From: Bolinopsis microptera
Lineage: Eukaryota; Ctenophora; Tentaculata; Lobata; Bolinopsidae
DNA length: 64,000 nucleotides
Assembly (NCBI RefSeq): GCF_026151205.1
Contig: NC_087084.1
Location: forward strand, 13,545,453 to 13,609,452
Direction: 5' to 3'
The position numbers were made by a program, and so were the translations under genes. The notes beneath the pieces were generated by a model. It was not told the DNA's origin and did not search any database. It was given only the letters and a program-made list of their open reading frames with translations. Positions 20,513 to 34,100 of this stretch are shown in pieces; position 1 is the first letter of the stretch, and every line of letters starts with the position of its first letter.

Positions 20513-23500
20513 ATGTCGACAGCGGTTGCTAAACTAGTAGCGGACACCCCTAGACTCAATGTCCCTAATCACCTTCTTGACACACGTAAGTAATTTGTTG
20601 AGTGGTTATTACTGATACATCAAGATATCAGGTACTTCTTTTGGAAATTAGTTTAAAGATCATGTGTTACTGATTTGAACCTAACTACCTATAAATGATG
20701 AATAGCCAAGGATGGCTGGTTTTAATCATAATGGCATAATAAATACATTGGTGGCTGTCACCATTCATACTTTAGATTATCAGGATATGTTTGGCTAGGA
20801 TCGCTTCTGAGTGACACGGGACAGTGGCCAGTGCAATGGAAGCCAAGAAATATTTCTTTCACCATGCTACATTTTTCGTTTCAGTTTTTTTGTTTTTTAA
20901 TTTCTTCAAATACTTCATATCATATCATCTTCAGAGTTGTTCCCAAGTCACGCAACATTGAGCAATGTGTTGGCAACAGATAAGCAGTCGCTTCACTTTA
21001 AAGGCTTTCAGCTTGGCAAAGTTCACCGCCAAAAAGTGGTAAGTTATTGAAGGTTTTCCAACTTTTGTTACTGATAGAAGGTAAAGAGCGCGCGTATTAC
21101 CTGGTTGCCATGGATACATGATTAAACCGCTGTACAAAGTTGACTGTTAGCATTTTATTTTCGAAAATCGTAAGCCGCGCGTCCATTTATTGTTATTCTT
21201 CATTTCAATTGTCTTACGATAAACAATCGACATTATTGTTATTATTAATTATCATATTAATTTATTTTTCAGTCCCTGACGAACAAAGCAAATGGAGCAC
21301 GGAGATTCCATGTGTTATCCCCAGCTTCTGGCTTCTTCAAAATACGGTTCAAAAAGACTGTAAGTTTTTTCAGATGACCAAGACAATGTATGATGTGGTC
21401 GCATTATCATTTTGTTACCTACAGTCATTATCATCTTCATTACAATTTATCCATAAAAAATAAAATGTTATAACCGAATTTCCTTTCTGTAGGGAAAATT
21501 GACACCGGGAATGAGTTTGGGAATCACTGTGGAGTTTTGCACTAACGAATTTAACTACTACGAAGATTTTATCAAAATTCATTGTGAGGTAAGACATGAT
21601 CTGAAATAAGCTGCTCATGATATTACATATTTACAATAGTGTTCTTCATGGTTCGTGTTTCTAAATATTATTTCATTTTTTACTAATAATTGAGTAAAAA
21701 TACTTCGTTTCAGGGAGGGAACAACCTTGTTATCCCACTACATGCGTACCCAGTCCTCGACATGTCCTCTTTTCCTAAACAACTCTCCTTTTCTAACACA
21801 CCCGTTTGTAAATCGTAAGTTCACAGCATATAACCACACAATACTGTGGACATTTTAAATGTAATGATTTCAATCACAGGTACAAATACTGCCACAAACA
21901 TCTCAATAAATGAGACCAATTTGTTCTAAAAGTTCACTCTTCTCAGAGTTTTCAAGAAGATAAAGCTCACGTCTCCTGTTCCGGTGGACTTCCTGTTTAG
22001 ATTACACTACACAGGACACCCTTCCCTTAGCGTGGTACCTTCCAGCGGTATTATACCTGGTTAGTGAAGCTACCTATGTTAACTAATTAATTTAAAGTTT
22101 TCCAATTTGTCAAGAGTGCTTACATTAAACGGGTATTTTGAAGTTGAATCACCTAACTACTGTAGATAATTTCCTTCTTTACTTACCTTAACTGCTCAAC
22201 TACAAAATGTAACACAGAACATTGAGAATACTTTCAGTGACCTCATATCTCATTTTCACCTGAAAACACTGCAGACAGCATTTTATAAAATCTGATTATG
22301 CAGCTTATTGTTAAGATAATTTTATAACCTCTAGGTGAGGGGAGCGTTGAACTGAAAGTAACTTTTTGCCCCACTGAGTACATAACCGCAAGTGGAGCGT
22401 TTGATCTGGTGATCCAGCAATATGACAACCCTGTGTACAGATGTGCTGTCATGGGTCTCTCTCAACCAGGTCAGTTTTACTCAGTTTTACTCAGTTTTAC
22501 TCAGTTTTACTTAGTTATACGCTTCGAGTTGGTTGATACAATATGCTGAAGATGGGGATTTATTCGGTAAACAACTTTTGTTTAGAAATTATAAGCTCTC
22601 GTAAAACAATGCTCCATACTAGATTTAAGATTACTGCTGTGATTCATGACAAGAGATCGATATTTACGGAATAACGTAATTCATATAAGATTTTCTAGAA
22701 TCAGGATGCTTGACAATACATTTTAAACTAATTTGCATATCATATGATTGAGTGGGGCTTTACATAGCTACATTTACTACAATTTGCTTTAGCACGTGAC
22801 ATGCTTATGTGCTGTCACGTGTCAAAACATAACAATATTACATCTGATCAGGTGCTGAGCGAGACATAGTATTGGAGAGTGAAAGTGTGGCAATGCCCAG
22901 TCTTACAAACGTTAGACGGAAACAGAAGCTTACTGACCCTCTAATGTTGGACCCTTCTACCCTGGCACCAGTCAAGCAGTAAGTTATCAACAAGTTGTAG
23001 GTACTATAGGTACCAAACCCTGGCACCAGTCAAGCAGTAAGTTATCAACAAGTTATAGGTACTACTATAGGTACCAAACCTTACATTTGTGAGATCTCTT
23101 TTTAGGGCCAGAGCGGTGAGGCTGAGAGGGGAGGGGGGGGGGGATAAACATAATTTTGTCAGATAATCATCTGTTTTTATTTATGGGAGTTAACAACCTA
23201 AAAAACATGACAAAATACTGATTAACAATTTACCCAGGTCTAGAAAGGGTAGAAAAAGGCTAGCTCCAAAACCTGTAACAAGTACTGTTGTAGACGGAGT
23301 TAGGTTTCCTGATAACCTCAACAATCCTACAGCTGTAGCGTTCGTGCTCAACCAAAAGCCAGGTGGGACAGGGAACAACTGTATTTTGAGGTTTCTTCAG
23401 ACTATCATTTAGTTCTTTAATTCAAGGATACTGGCCTATTTCGCTTTTTCATGCGGTTATTTTTTCGTCCATCGTTTAGTTATGCATTCCTCCTTAATAA

Positions 23501-26500
23501 ATAGATTTTACTACACACTTTTCACTACATACGTTCTTACCCATCTTTTGTATAATGGTTTAGTACAATATCTTTAAACAATGTTATCAGGTCACCTGAA
23601 AGCAAGTGAGCTAAAAACTGGTTCAGCAGCAGCAGAAATAGCGAAACAGATCGGGAACGAACGACAACTGAAATCTGCTGTTTTCGAAAGTTTGGTTAAA
23701 CAGAAAGCTTTAGAGGAACGTAACAATCGACTGAGGTATTGGATTTTATAATCATTTAATAATTTAATAATATAGTATTATGTAAGATAGTAAGTTATAT
23801 TGTGAACTTACTTTGTCTTTATGCTGCATTTAGATATCAAATACATTTTGTTACTTTTATTTTATCATAAGTTCAAGAAATAATGTTAATCTTCAAACAG
23901 TGATCACGGTAATGAGATAACTAAATCAAGATTTCTAATTAATTAAAACAATTAACCTATTATAATATGATATGACTGATATAACTTATATGATAACTAC
24001 CATTAAACATCTAAAATATTCCATCCATTCAGATGGACTACACAGCTGGGTTCAGATCCCATGTCCCCCGAACAACAATCTGACGTTGTGGAGGAGCGAG
24101 AGAGGGCACAACAGGACTACTTGTTGACACAGGCTGTATTTTCTCATGAGGACGAGTTTAGTCAGACTAAAACTCACTGTTCTGCCGCGAGGTAGGTTAT
24201 TTAGCGATGTTACTGGTTGAAAATGTGAGATTATATCACGATAACTGAACAAGTCAGGTAATAATGGTATCAAGATAATCCAGTGTATTATCTTAAGATT
24301 GATGGTCAATCTTATATTTCACGATAAGAAACAGAATCGGGTCAAGAATTTCTTATCCGGTAGATTTTTGAAGGTCCATTTTTTACTTTTCCTACTCCTA
24401 CGAAACACCACGTTAACACCACGTTATCACCACGTTATCACCATGCCATGTTATCACCACGTTATCACCACGTTAACACCATGTTAACACCACGTTAACA
24501 CCATGTTATCACCACGTTATCACCACGTTAACACCACGTTATCACCACGGTAACACCATGCCATGTTATCACCACGTTATCACCACGTTATCACCACGTT
24601 AACACCATGTTAACACCACGTTAACACCATGTTAACACCACGTTATCACCACGTTATCACCACGTTAACACCATGTTAACACCACGTTATCACCACGGTA
24701 ACACCATGCCATGTTATCACCACGTTATCACCACGTTAACACCACGTTAACACCATGTTAACACCATGTTAAAACCATGTTATCACCACGGTAACACCAT
24801 GCCATGTTATCACCACGTTATCACCACGTTATCACCACGTTAACACCATGTTAACACCACGTTATCACCACGGTAACACCATGCCATGTTATCACCACGT
24901 TATCACCACGTTAACACCACGTTATCACCACGGTAACACCATGCCATGTTATCACCACGTTATCACCACGGTAACACCATGTTATCACCACGTTATCACC
25001 ACGGTAACACCATGTTATCACCATGTTATCACCATGTTATCACCACGTTATCACCATGTTATCACCATGTTAACACTCTGGTTTGATATTCCCAACATTA
25101 CAAAGTTCTCAACAGGGTGTATAGATTAGCAAACGAACACACCAAGTTGCTACCCACCTTCGATCCATACATGAGCAGCGAATGGGGCAAGAGAAAACTA
25201 GCCCTTACACGGTTAGTGGTTTTAATATTATGATAATTATTATAATGATATGATAATTATTATAATTGATTATTTATCATTAACCATTTTGTTGATTGAT
25301 GACTCTAAAGGAATACATAGATATATATTGTGATCATGATACAGACAAGTTTACTACTTATTCAAAATACGCGTCTCTATTCAGCAACAAAAACTAAACA
25401 TTGGAACAAACATAGTCTTAACTGTTAACACCCTATATCAACCACAGATTTATCCGAGCAGTCCGGAAAGTGATCGTGACACAACGTGTAGCGAAACGTT
25501 TCCAGATGCTGATAAAGCACCACGTGAAGAACGTGAGACACACCCCAGACACACCTGATACGAGCCAGTGTACTGATAATATGGGGGAGGTGACACCTGT
25601 TTATCTGCCCTTGTACCATCAGGAGAGAGACGATGTGGATATGACTCCTGCTAAGTTGGGTGATATCCCGTCCCCGGGTGAGTTTTTTTTTTGGGACTGG
25701 CCCGAGGTACCAGCCAATGTTTTTGTTGGCTTTAATAAGTTTTCTTGGTCGCTTTAGCTGAAATTTGAGCAAGCATTTGGTTGAGCTTTATGGTAATATA
25801 TAAGTTGTTCTATGATTGTTTATATGATCAGCTGAAATTATATCTAAATTTACAGCTATATCACTACAACTAGAGGTAGTGAATCCTATATTTAACCTAC
25901 ACGTTCCTCGATCCAGTGATCTTCTGGAATACAGGGTAAGTTTTCAATTTAACGGTTTTTGTTGTTGATTTACACTAAGTCACACACTACATGAGACTAT
26001 GCAATACAGAACTTCTATTTGGCGAGTGTGCAAAGAAATTATGAGTTCTATCATAATTTGATTGAAGTAGCAATACTTTTTTTGACCGAGGTATTTTTGA
26101 CCGCTGAGCACTTTTTTCAAAAAAGTTGTTGATGTTAAAAACTCCTTATGATCAGGAGCACGAGATAAGCCTAGCTGCGTCACACGAACCGGAAGTGCCG
26201 ATAATAGCAGTGGGGGCGGAGGATGAGTTAACTCCGGTCTTACCTGAATCAGACACTCTGGTCACTGAGACTCTCAGCTTCCCTCCTGAAATTAACTTCC
26301 CCACTAACTATCCGCCTCTCATGATATTTAACCCCGCTCCAGGAGTCACGGTTAGTTTTATTTTAAATAACTTTTAACAGTATTGGCCATCCCCCCCTCC
26401 CCCCCATGTATTAATACTACGGAGGTATACTGTATAGCGTTTTTATTGTGATAAAAAAAGGTTTTCAATTTGTACCTCTATCTTTCCCAAGACTCTAATA

Positions 26501-28131
26501 CTCAAGTAGATGTTACAATAAAACATTTGACAATCAAATGAATGTTAAAACAGGTCGTAGGCAAAATATTAGGTCACGAACCAATGTTATAAGGATAAAA
26601 TTTGCCACAAAAAATCAATGACATACCTAGATTCGGGTACATTTTAACAAAATAGTGATCAGTAACGTTATTTTGAATACCATCCATACAGAAAATAAAA
26701 AAATTTAGCTCGTGGTATTAATTGTCTGATAATCAGAGATATAATAATGTTCCTTCAAAATCCTGATCAGCTTCCTTAGCATTCTACACAGACGTCTGGA
26801 CACTATGGGAACCGTATCCAGTACTCCCCTTATATTCTTGTAATACTTCTTTATTTTCTTCCACAGTCTATACGGCATAGCACAGTTATATAATAGTATT
26901 CCAGGTATTCCGCAGGGCGAAGGGGGGCAGCATGAGCAGCATTCCATAGCTTCAATAACATTCTAAACACTTCTTATAAATAGTTATCAGTGGGAGGGGA
27001 ATTAGAAATTCAAATTTGGGAATATTTATAATTATATAATATTAATATATAATTATATAATTTTGGGATAAGCGAAGGCTAAGTGCCACGCTGAAGGGGA
27101 CTGGAAAACATATGCTATTAATGTTCAAGGAAATAATAAAGACAGATTCGTCTGAAAAAATCGATTTACCGAAACAAGAAGTTTTCCGAGAGTTTTTGAC
27201 GTTTTTGAGTTCCATTCGGTGTCCTTAAGCTTAATGGCTGACCAACCTTTCCAAACTTTTCTTAGTTGGTCAGCCTTTTCTTAGTTGGTCAGCCATTAAT
27301 TAAGGACGCCGAATGGGATCCAAAACCGTAATAGATCCTCTGAAAGCTTCTTGTTTGGTAAATCGATTGTTTAAGAAGAATCTTTCTGTACTTAAAGGCA
27401 GAATAAGTTGACGGTCATTCGACCTGCTCTTCAAAAAAATAACAACCACAAACTCTGCTCATACAACTTATATTTATTTCAAATGAGCAGCGTATACATT
27501 GTGTATTTACTATTTACCAAAAATATGGCAGCGGAAAATTCAGAAACTGTGAAATGAGTCCTCGACTAGACTGCAGAGGCAACATATATCAGATTTGTGT
27601 GCTTGGTATAAGTTGATATAATTGTGTGCAATGACTAATGCAATGTAATGACTATGAAATACATAACAAAAGAGAGAGAATCTTAGCAAATGACAAAGGA
27701 ACAACTCGTCAAACTGGATTACAATCTCTCAGCAGATTGAAATCGAGTCACTTTAGTCATGTATTAGAGTTAGCAGGCAATCAAGTATATATACATACAT
27801 TATGAACCAAGCAGTATGGGATTTTGGCTACCGGATAGGAAAATCTTACTATATAATATAAAGCGAGAGTATATATATCCGTACCATTTTACTGACACCA
27901 CGGCATCAACTTTAACACGACTTTCCGCAAAACCGTAAAAGATATACAACTTAAATTTGTTTGACTGGTTCAAATGGGGGGGGGGGGGGGGGGGGGGGGG
28001 CTCATGTTTTTTTGTCCGTTTTTGTCCGTTTGGCAGCTATATTTTCAAAACGGACAAAAAATAAAGCGGACAAAAACGGACAAAAACGGACAAAAACGGA
28101 CAAAAAATAACAAAAATTGAAATAACATTTA

Positions 28132-28163
<32 letters not shown>

Positions 28164-31100
28164 CTCCTCCTCCTCCTCCTCCTCCTCCTCCTCCTCCTCC
28201 TCCTCCTCCTCCTCCTCCTCCTCCTCCTCCTCCTCCTCCTCCTCCTCCTCCTCCTCCTCCTCCTCCTCCTCCTCTTCCACCTTCTCCTCCTCCTCCTCCT
28301 CAGCCATCCTCCTCAGCCATCCTCCTCAGTCCTCCTCAGTCCTCCTCAGTCCTCCTCCTCTGCAGTCTTCATCATCCTCCTCAGTCCTCCTCCTCCTGGG
28401 TCCTCCTCCTCCTCTTCATCCTCCTCCTCTTCCTCCTCAGTCCTCAGTCCTTCTCCTCAGTCCTCCTCCTCATCCTTTTCGTCAGTACTCCTCCTCCTCA
28501 GTCCTCCCCCAGTCCCCCTCCTCCTCCTATTCAGTCCTCCTCCTCCTCCTCAGTTCTCCTCCTTCTCATTCCTCCTTCTGAGTCCTCCTCATTCCTCCTT
28601 CTGAGTCCTCCTCCTCCTCCTTCTCCTGAGTCCTCCTCCTGGGACCTCTTTCTCCTCCTCCTTCTCAGTCCTCCTCCTCCTCCCTCTCAGTCATCCTCCT
28701 CAGTCATCCTTCTCCTCCTCCTCCTCCTCCAAGGGGATCCTGTTTTTTATCCGTTTTTTCCGTTCGGAACCCTATATTATCAAAACGGACAAAAAATAGA
28801 GCGGACAAAAACGGACAAAAAATAACAAAAATGGAAATAATATTTAGATGCTTCCTCCTCCTCCTCAGTCTTCCTCAGTCATCCTCCTCCTCCTCCTGAG
28901 TCCTCCTCCTGGGTCCTCCTCCTGGGACCTCCTCCTCTTGGGTCCACCTCCTCTTCATCCTCCTCCTCTTCCTCCTCAGTCCTCAGTTCTCCTCCTCAGC
29001 TCAGTCCTCCTTCTCAGTCCTCCTCCTCATCCTTTTCCTCAGTCCTCCTCCTCAGTCCTGCCCAGTCCCCCTCCTCCTCCTATTCACTCCTCCTCCTCCT
29101 CCTCCTCCTCCTCCTCCTCCTCCTCCTCCTCCTCAGTCCTCCTCCTCCTCAGTCCTCCTCCTTCTCAGTCCTCCTCCTCCTCCTCAGTCCTCCTCCTCCT
29201 CAGTCATCCTCCTCAGTCCTTCTCCTCCTCAGTCCTTCTCCTCTTCCTCCTCCTCCTCAGTCTTCCTCATATTCCTCAGTCCTCCCCCAGTCACTCTCCT
29301 CCTCAGTCCTCCCCCAGTCACCCTCCTCCTCATCCTCATCCTCCTCATCAGTCCTCCTTCGCCTTCTCAGTCCTCCTCTTCAGTCCTCCTCCTCCTTTTC
29401 CTGGTTCCTCCTCCTCAGTCCGCATTCTCCTCCTCAGTCCTTCTCAGTCCTTTCCCCAGTCACCCTCCTCCTCATCCTCCTCATCAGTCCTCCTTCTCCT
29501 TAGTCCTCCTCCTCAGTCCTCCTCCTCCTCCTCCTGGGTTCTCCTCCTGGATCCCTCTTCTCCTCCTCAGTCCTTCTCCTCCTCCTCAGTTATCCTCCTC
29601 CTCCTCCTTCTCCTCCTGGGTCCTCCTCCTTCTGCTCACCAGTCCTCCTCCTCAGTCCTCCTCATCCTCTACATCCACTTACTTCTCCTCGTCATCAGTC
29701 CTCATCAGTCCTCCTCCTCCCAAGTCATCCTCCTCCTCCTGGGGCCTTTTCCTGTGTCCTCCTCCTCCTGGGTCCTCCTCCTCAGTCCTCCTCCTCTTCC
29801 TTCTCCTCAGTCCTTCTCCTCCTCAGTCCTTCTCCTCTTCCTCCTCCTCAGTCTTCCTCCTCCTCAATCCTTTCCCCAGTCACCCTCCTCCTCATCCTCA
29901 TCCTCCTCATCAGTCCTCCTTCTCCTTCTCAGTCCTCCTTCTCAGTCCTCCTCCTCCTCTTCTTCCTGGTTCCTCCTCCTGGGTCCTCCTTCTCCTCCTC
30001 AGTCCTCCTCCTCTTCCTCCTCCTCCTGGGTCCTCCTGATCCTCCTCAGTCTTCTTTCTCCTTCTACTCCTCAGTCCTCCTCCTCCTCAATCCTCCTCTT
30101 CCTCCTAAGTCCTCCCCTCCTCAGTCCTCCTAAGTCCTCCCATTCTCAGTCCTCCTCCTCATCAGTCCTCTTCACCAGTCCTCCTCCTCAGTCCTCCTTA
30201 TCCTCATCCTTCATCTCCTTCCTTCATCTCCTTTCTCCTCCTCATCCTCCTCATACACCTCCTCCTCATCAGTCCTCCTCCTCACTGCTCACTCCTTCTC
30301 CTCCTCCTCCTCCTCCTCCTCCTCGTCCTTAGTCCTCTTTATCAGTCCTCATCAGTCCTCATCAGTCCTCCTCCTCCCCAGTCCTCCTTTTGGTGCCTTT
30401 TCCTGGGTCCTCCTCCTGGGTCCTCCTCCTCTTGGGTCCTCCTCCTCTTGGGTCCTCCTCCTCTTGGGTCCTCCTCCTCATCCTTCTCCTTAATCCTCCT
30501 CCTCCTCAGTCCTCCTCTTGAGTCCTTCTTCTCCTCCTCCTCCTATTCATTCCTCCTCCTCAGTTCTCCTTCTCAGTCTCACTCCTCCTTCTCAGTCCTC
30601 CTCCTCCTCTTCTTCCTGGTTCCTCCTCTTGGGTCCTCCTTCTCCTCCTCAGTCCTCCTCCTCTTCCTCCTCTTCCTGGGTCCTCCTGATCCTCCTCAGT
30701 CTTCTTCCTCCTTCTACTCCTCAGTCCTCCTCCTGCTCAATCCTCCTCTTCCTCCTAAGTCCTCCCCTCCTCAGTCCTCCTAAGTCCTCCCCTTCTCAGT
30801 CCTCCTCCTCATCAGTCCTCTTCACCAGTCCTCCTCCTCAGTCCTCCTTATCCTCATCCTTTATCTCCTTTCTCCTCCTCATCCTCCTCAGATCATACAC
30901 CTCCTTCTCCTCATCAGTCCTCCTCCTCACTGCTCACTCCTTCTCCTCCTCCTCCTCCTCCTCCTCCTCGTCCTTAGTCCTCTTTATCAGTCCTCATCAG
31001 TCCTCATCGGTCCTCCTCCTCCCCAGTCCTCCTCATGGGGCCTTTTCCTGGGTCCTCCTCCTCTTGGGTCCTCCTCCTCTTGAGTCCTTCTTCTCCTCCT

Positions 31101-34100
31101 CCTATTCATTCCTCCTCCTCAGTTCTCCTTCTCAGTCTCACTCCTCCTCAGCCCCCCTCCTCTCCCTCCTCAGTCCCCCTCCTCAGTCCCCCCTCCTCCT
31201 TTTCCTCTCTTTCATCTCTCAATAATTTGTTCAATTTATAATTATTGTTGGTGTTATTGTTAACATAATTTATTGTTATATACTAAAATGTTTTTAAGCG
31301 CATTTGAGTCTGACTCAAAATGTGCTCAAGAATCTTTGTGTTTAACAAAGTTTTACTCTCCAGTAATAAAACTTTTCATCCCTTTTTATGTTATTAAAAA
31401 ATGTGTAGACTATTCTTTGTGCCTTATTGAAGATTAAAAGTTTGAGAAAGGACCATGGTCATTAACCGGGCTACCCATTTCTGCAGATAGCCTGTTACAA
31501 ATTGTGGAGAAAATTTAAATCAAAAGTTACAATTTTTGTCCGTTTTTGTCCGTTTTTGTCCGTTTTTGTCCGTTTGGCAGCTATATTTTCAAAACGGACA
31601 AAAATTAACGGACAAAAACGGACAAAAACGGACAAAAAATAACATGATCCCCCCCCCCCCCCCCTTCAAATACTTTAATGGCCTTCAAATCAGCATGAAA
31701 AAAATTAAAAATTGGCCAATGAATAAGAGGGTTAGACGGGTTAGACGGGTTCCGGCTAGTTAATTCTAATTTTTGGGACATCCATATTATATAAAATGTG
31801 ACTTTTTTCAACTAATATAATTTTTGACAAAATCAAATTTTTTGAAGGCCTATTTCAAAATTCTGTCTACCTTCCAATGTCTATGGATTGAAACCATGTA
31901 AGTAACACCCTGTAAGTAACACCATGAAAGTAACACCATGAAAGTAACACCATGTAAGTAACACCATGTAAGTAACACCATTTAAGGGGGCAGGGGGGGC
32001 GGCTTTATGAAATGTCTCTCGAAATTGATTTTATAGTTGTTTCTGATAGAGAGGAGTGATATCTATCTGCTGCTTTTGGTCCCATGGAAAAATATTGTTC
32101 CTAGCCGAAGTTATCGCCGGTCAAAGGTCAGCGCTCATGTGTAATTGTATTGTATAGAAGATTCTGTTCTATCAGAATTTTAAGATAGGCTTTAGACAAT
32201 TTTGTATTCGATTTCGATACAGAACACTCTGTAAGTAACACCCTGTAAGTAACACCCTGTAAATAACACATTGTAAGTAACACCTTGTAAGTATAAAGTA
32301 ACACCCTGTAAGTAACACCCTGTATGTAACACCCTGTAAGTAGCACCCTGTAAGTAACACCCTGTAAGTGACACCCTGTAAGTAATACCATGTAAGTAAC
32401 ACTCTGTAAGTAACACCCTGTAAGTAGCACCCTGTAAGTAACACCTTGTAAGTGACACCCTGTAAACAATACCCTGTAAGTAACACCCTGTAAGTAACAC
32501 CCTGTAAGTAACACCCTGTAAGTAACACCCTGTAAGTAACACCCTGTAAGTGACACCCTGTAAGTAACACCCTGTAAGTAACACCCTGTAAGTAACACCC
32601 TGTAAGTAACACCCTGAAAGTAACACCCTGTAAGTAACACCCTGTAAGTGACACCCTGTAAGTAACACCATTACAATCCCAGGCGCAGTACGGAGGTACT
32701 CAGTGTCTGGAGACGAGTGAGGAGTATTACCTGAACCCCCTCCTCCGCCGACCTATCAGACACAGGGGTCCCATACAACCCCTCCACAAACAGGATGTTA
32801 TACCCGGCACTCAGAGGTGGCACAAGTTCCCCTGTCAGATGCTGGTAAGTGACCACTGTTGTATCCTGACCACTGTTGTATCCTGACCACTGTTGTATCC
32901 TGACCACTATTGTATCCTGACCACTATTACTTGTATCCTGGTCCCACTGTTGTACCCTGACCACTATTACTTGTACCCTGGCCACTATTACTTGTACCCT
33001 GGTCCCACTGTTGTATCCTGACCACTGTTGTATCCTGACCACTATTACTTGTACCCTGGTCCCACTGTTGTATCCTGACCACTGTTGTATCCTGACCACT
33101 GTTGTATCCTGACCACTATTGTATCCTGACCACTATAACTTGTATCCTGGTCCCACTGTTGTACCATGACCACTATTACTTGTACCCTGGCCACTATTAC
33201 TTGTACCCTGGTCCCACTGTTGTATCCTGACCACTGTTGTATCCTGACCACTATTACTTGTACCCTGGTCCCACTGTTGTATCCTGACCACTATTACTTG
33301 TACCCTGGTCCCACTGTTGTATCCTGACCACTGTTGTATCCTGACCACTATTACTTGTATCCTGGTCCCACTGTTGTATCCTGACCACTATTACTTGTAT
33401 CCTGGTCCCACTGTTGTATCCTGACCACTATTACTTGTATCCTGACCACTATTACTTGTACCCTAGTCCCACTGTTGTATCCTGACCACTATTACTTGTA
33501 TCCTGACCACTATTACTTGTATCCTGGTCCCACTGTTGTATCCTGACCACTATTACTTGTATCCTGACCACTATTACTTGTACCCTGGTCCCACTGTTGT
33601 ATCCTGACCACTATTACTTGTATCCTGACCACTATTACTTGTATCCTGGTCCCACTGTTGTATCCTGACCACTATTACTTGTATCCTGACCACTATTACT
33701 TGTACCCTGGTCCCACTGTTGTATCCTGACCACTATTACTTGTACCCTGGTCCCACTGTTTTATCCTGACCACTATTACTTGTATCCTGACCACTATTAC
33801 TTGTACCCTGGTCCCACTGTTGTATCCTGACCACTATTACTTGTATCCTGACCACTATTACTTGTATCCTGGTCCCACTGTTGTATCCTGACCACTATTA
33901 CTTGTATCCTGACCACTATTACTTGTACCCTGGTCCCACTGTTGTATCCTGACCACTATTACTTGTATCCTGACCACTATTACTTGTATCCTGACCACTA
34001 TTACTTGTACCCTGGTCCCACTGTTGTATCCTGACCACTGTTGTGTCCTGACCACTATTACTTGTATCCTGGTCCCACTGTTGTATCCTGACCACTATTA

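Noticed and set aside
26705-26947. 80-codon minus frame
   Set aside because: No recognisable domain, splice context or conservation clue; likely chance.
28133-31241. Pro/Ser/Leu-rich frames up to 494 codons and a poly-Glu frame
   Set aside because: Pure consequence of CCT/AGG repeats inside an intronic transposon; no domain, splice or start context.
32128-32671. Three parallel 160-170-codon minus frames (GCYLQGVTYRVLL)
   Set aside because: The 14-bp unit is read in all three frames; no independent coding evidence.
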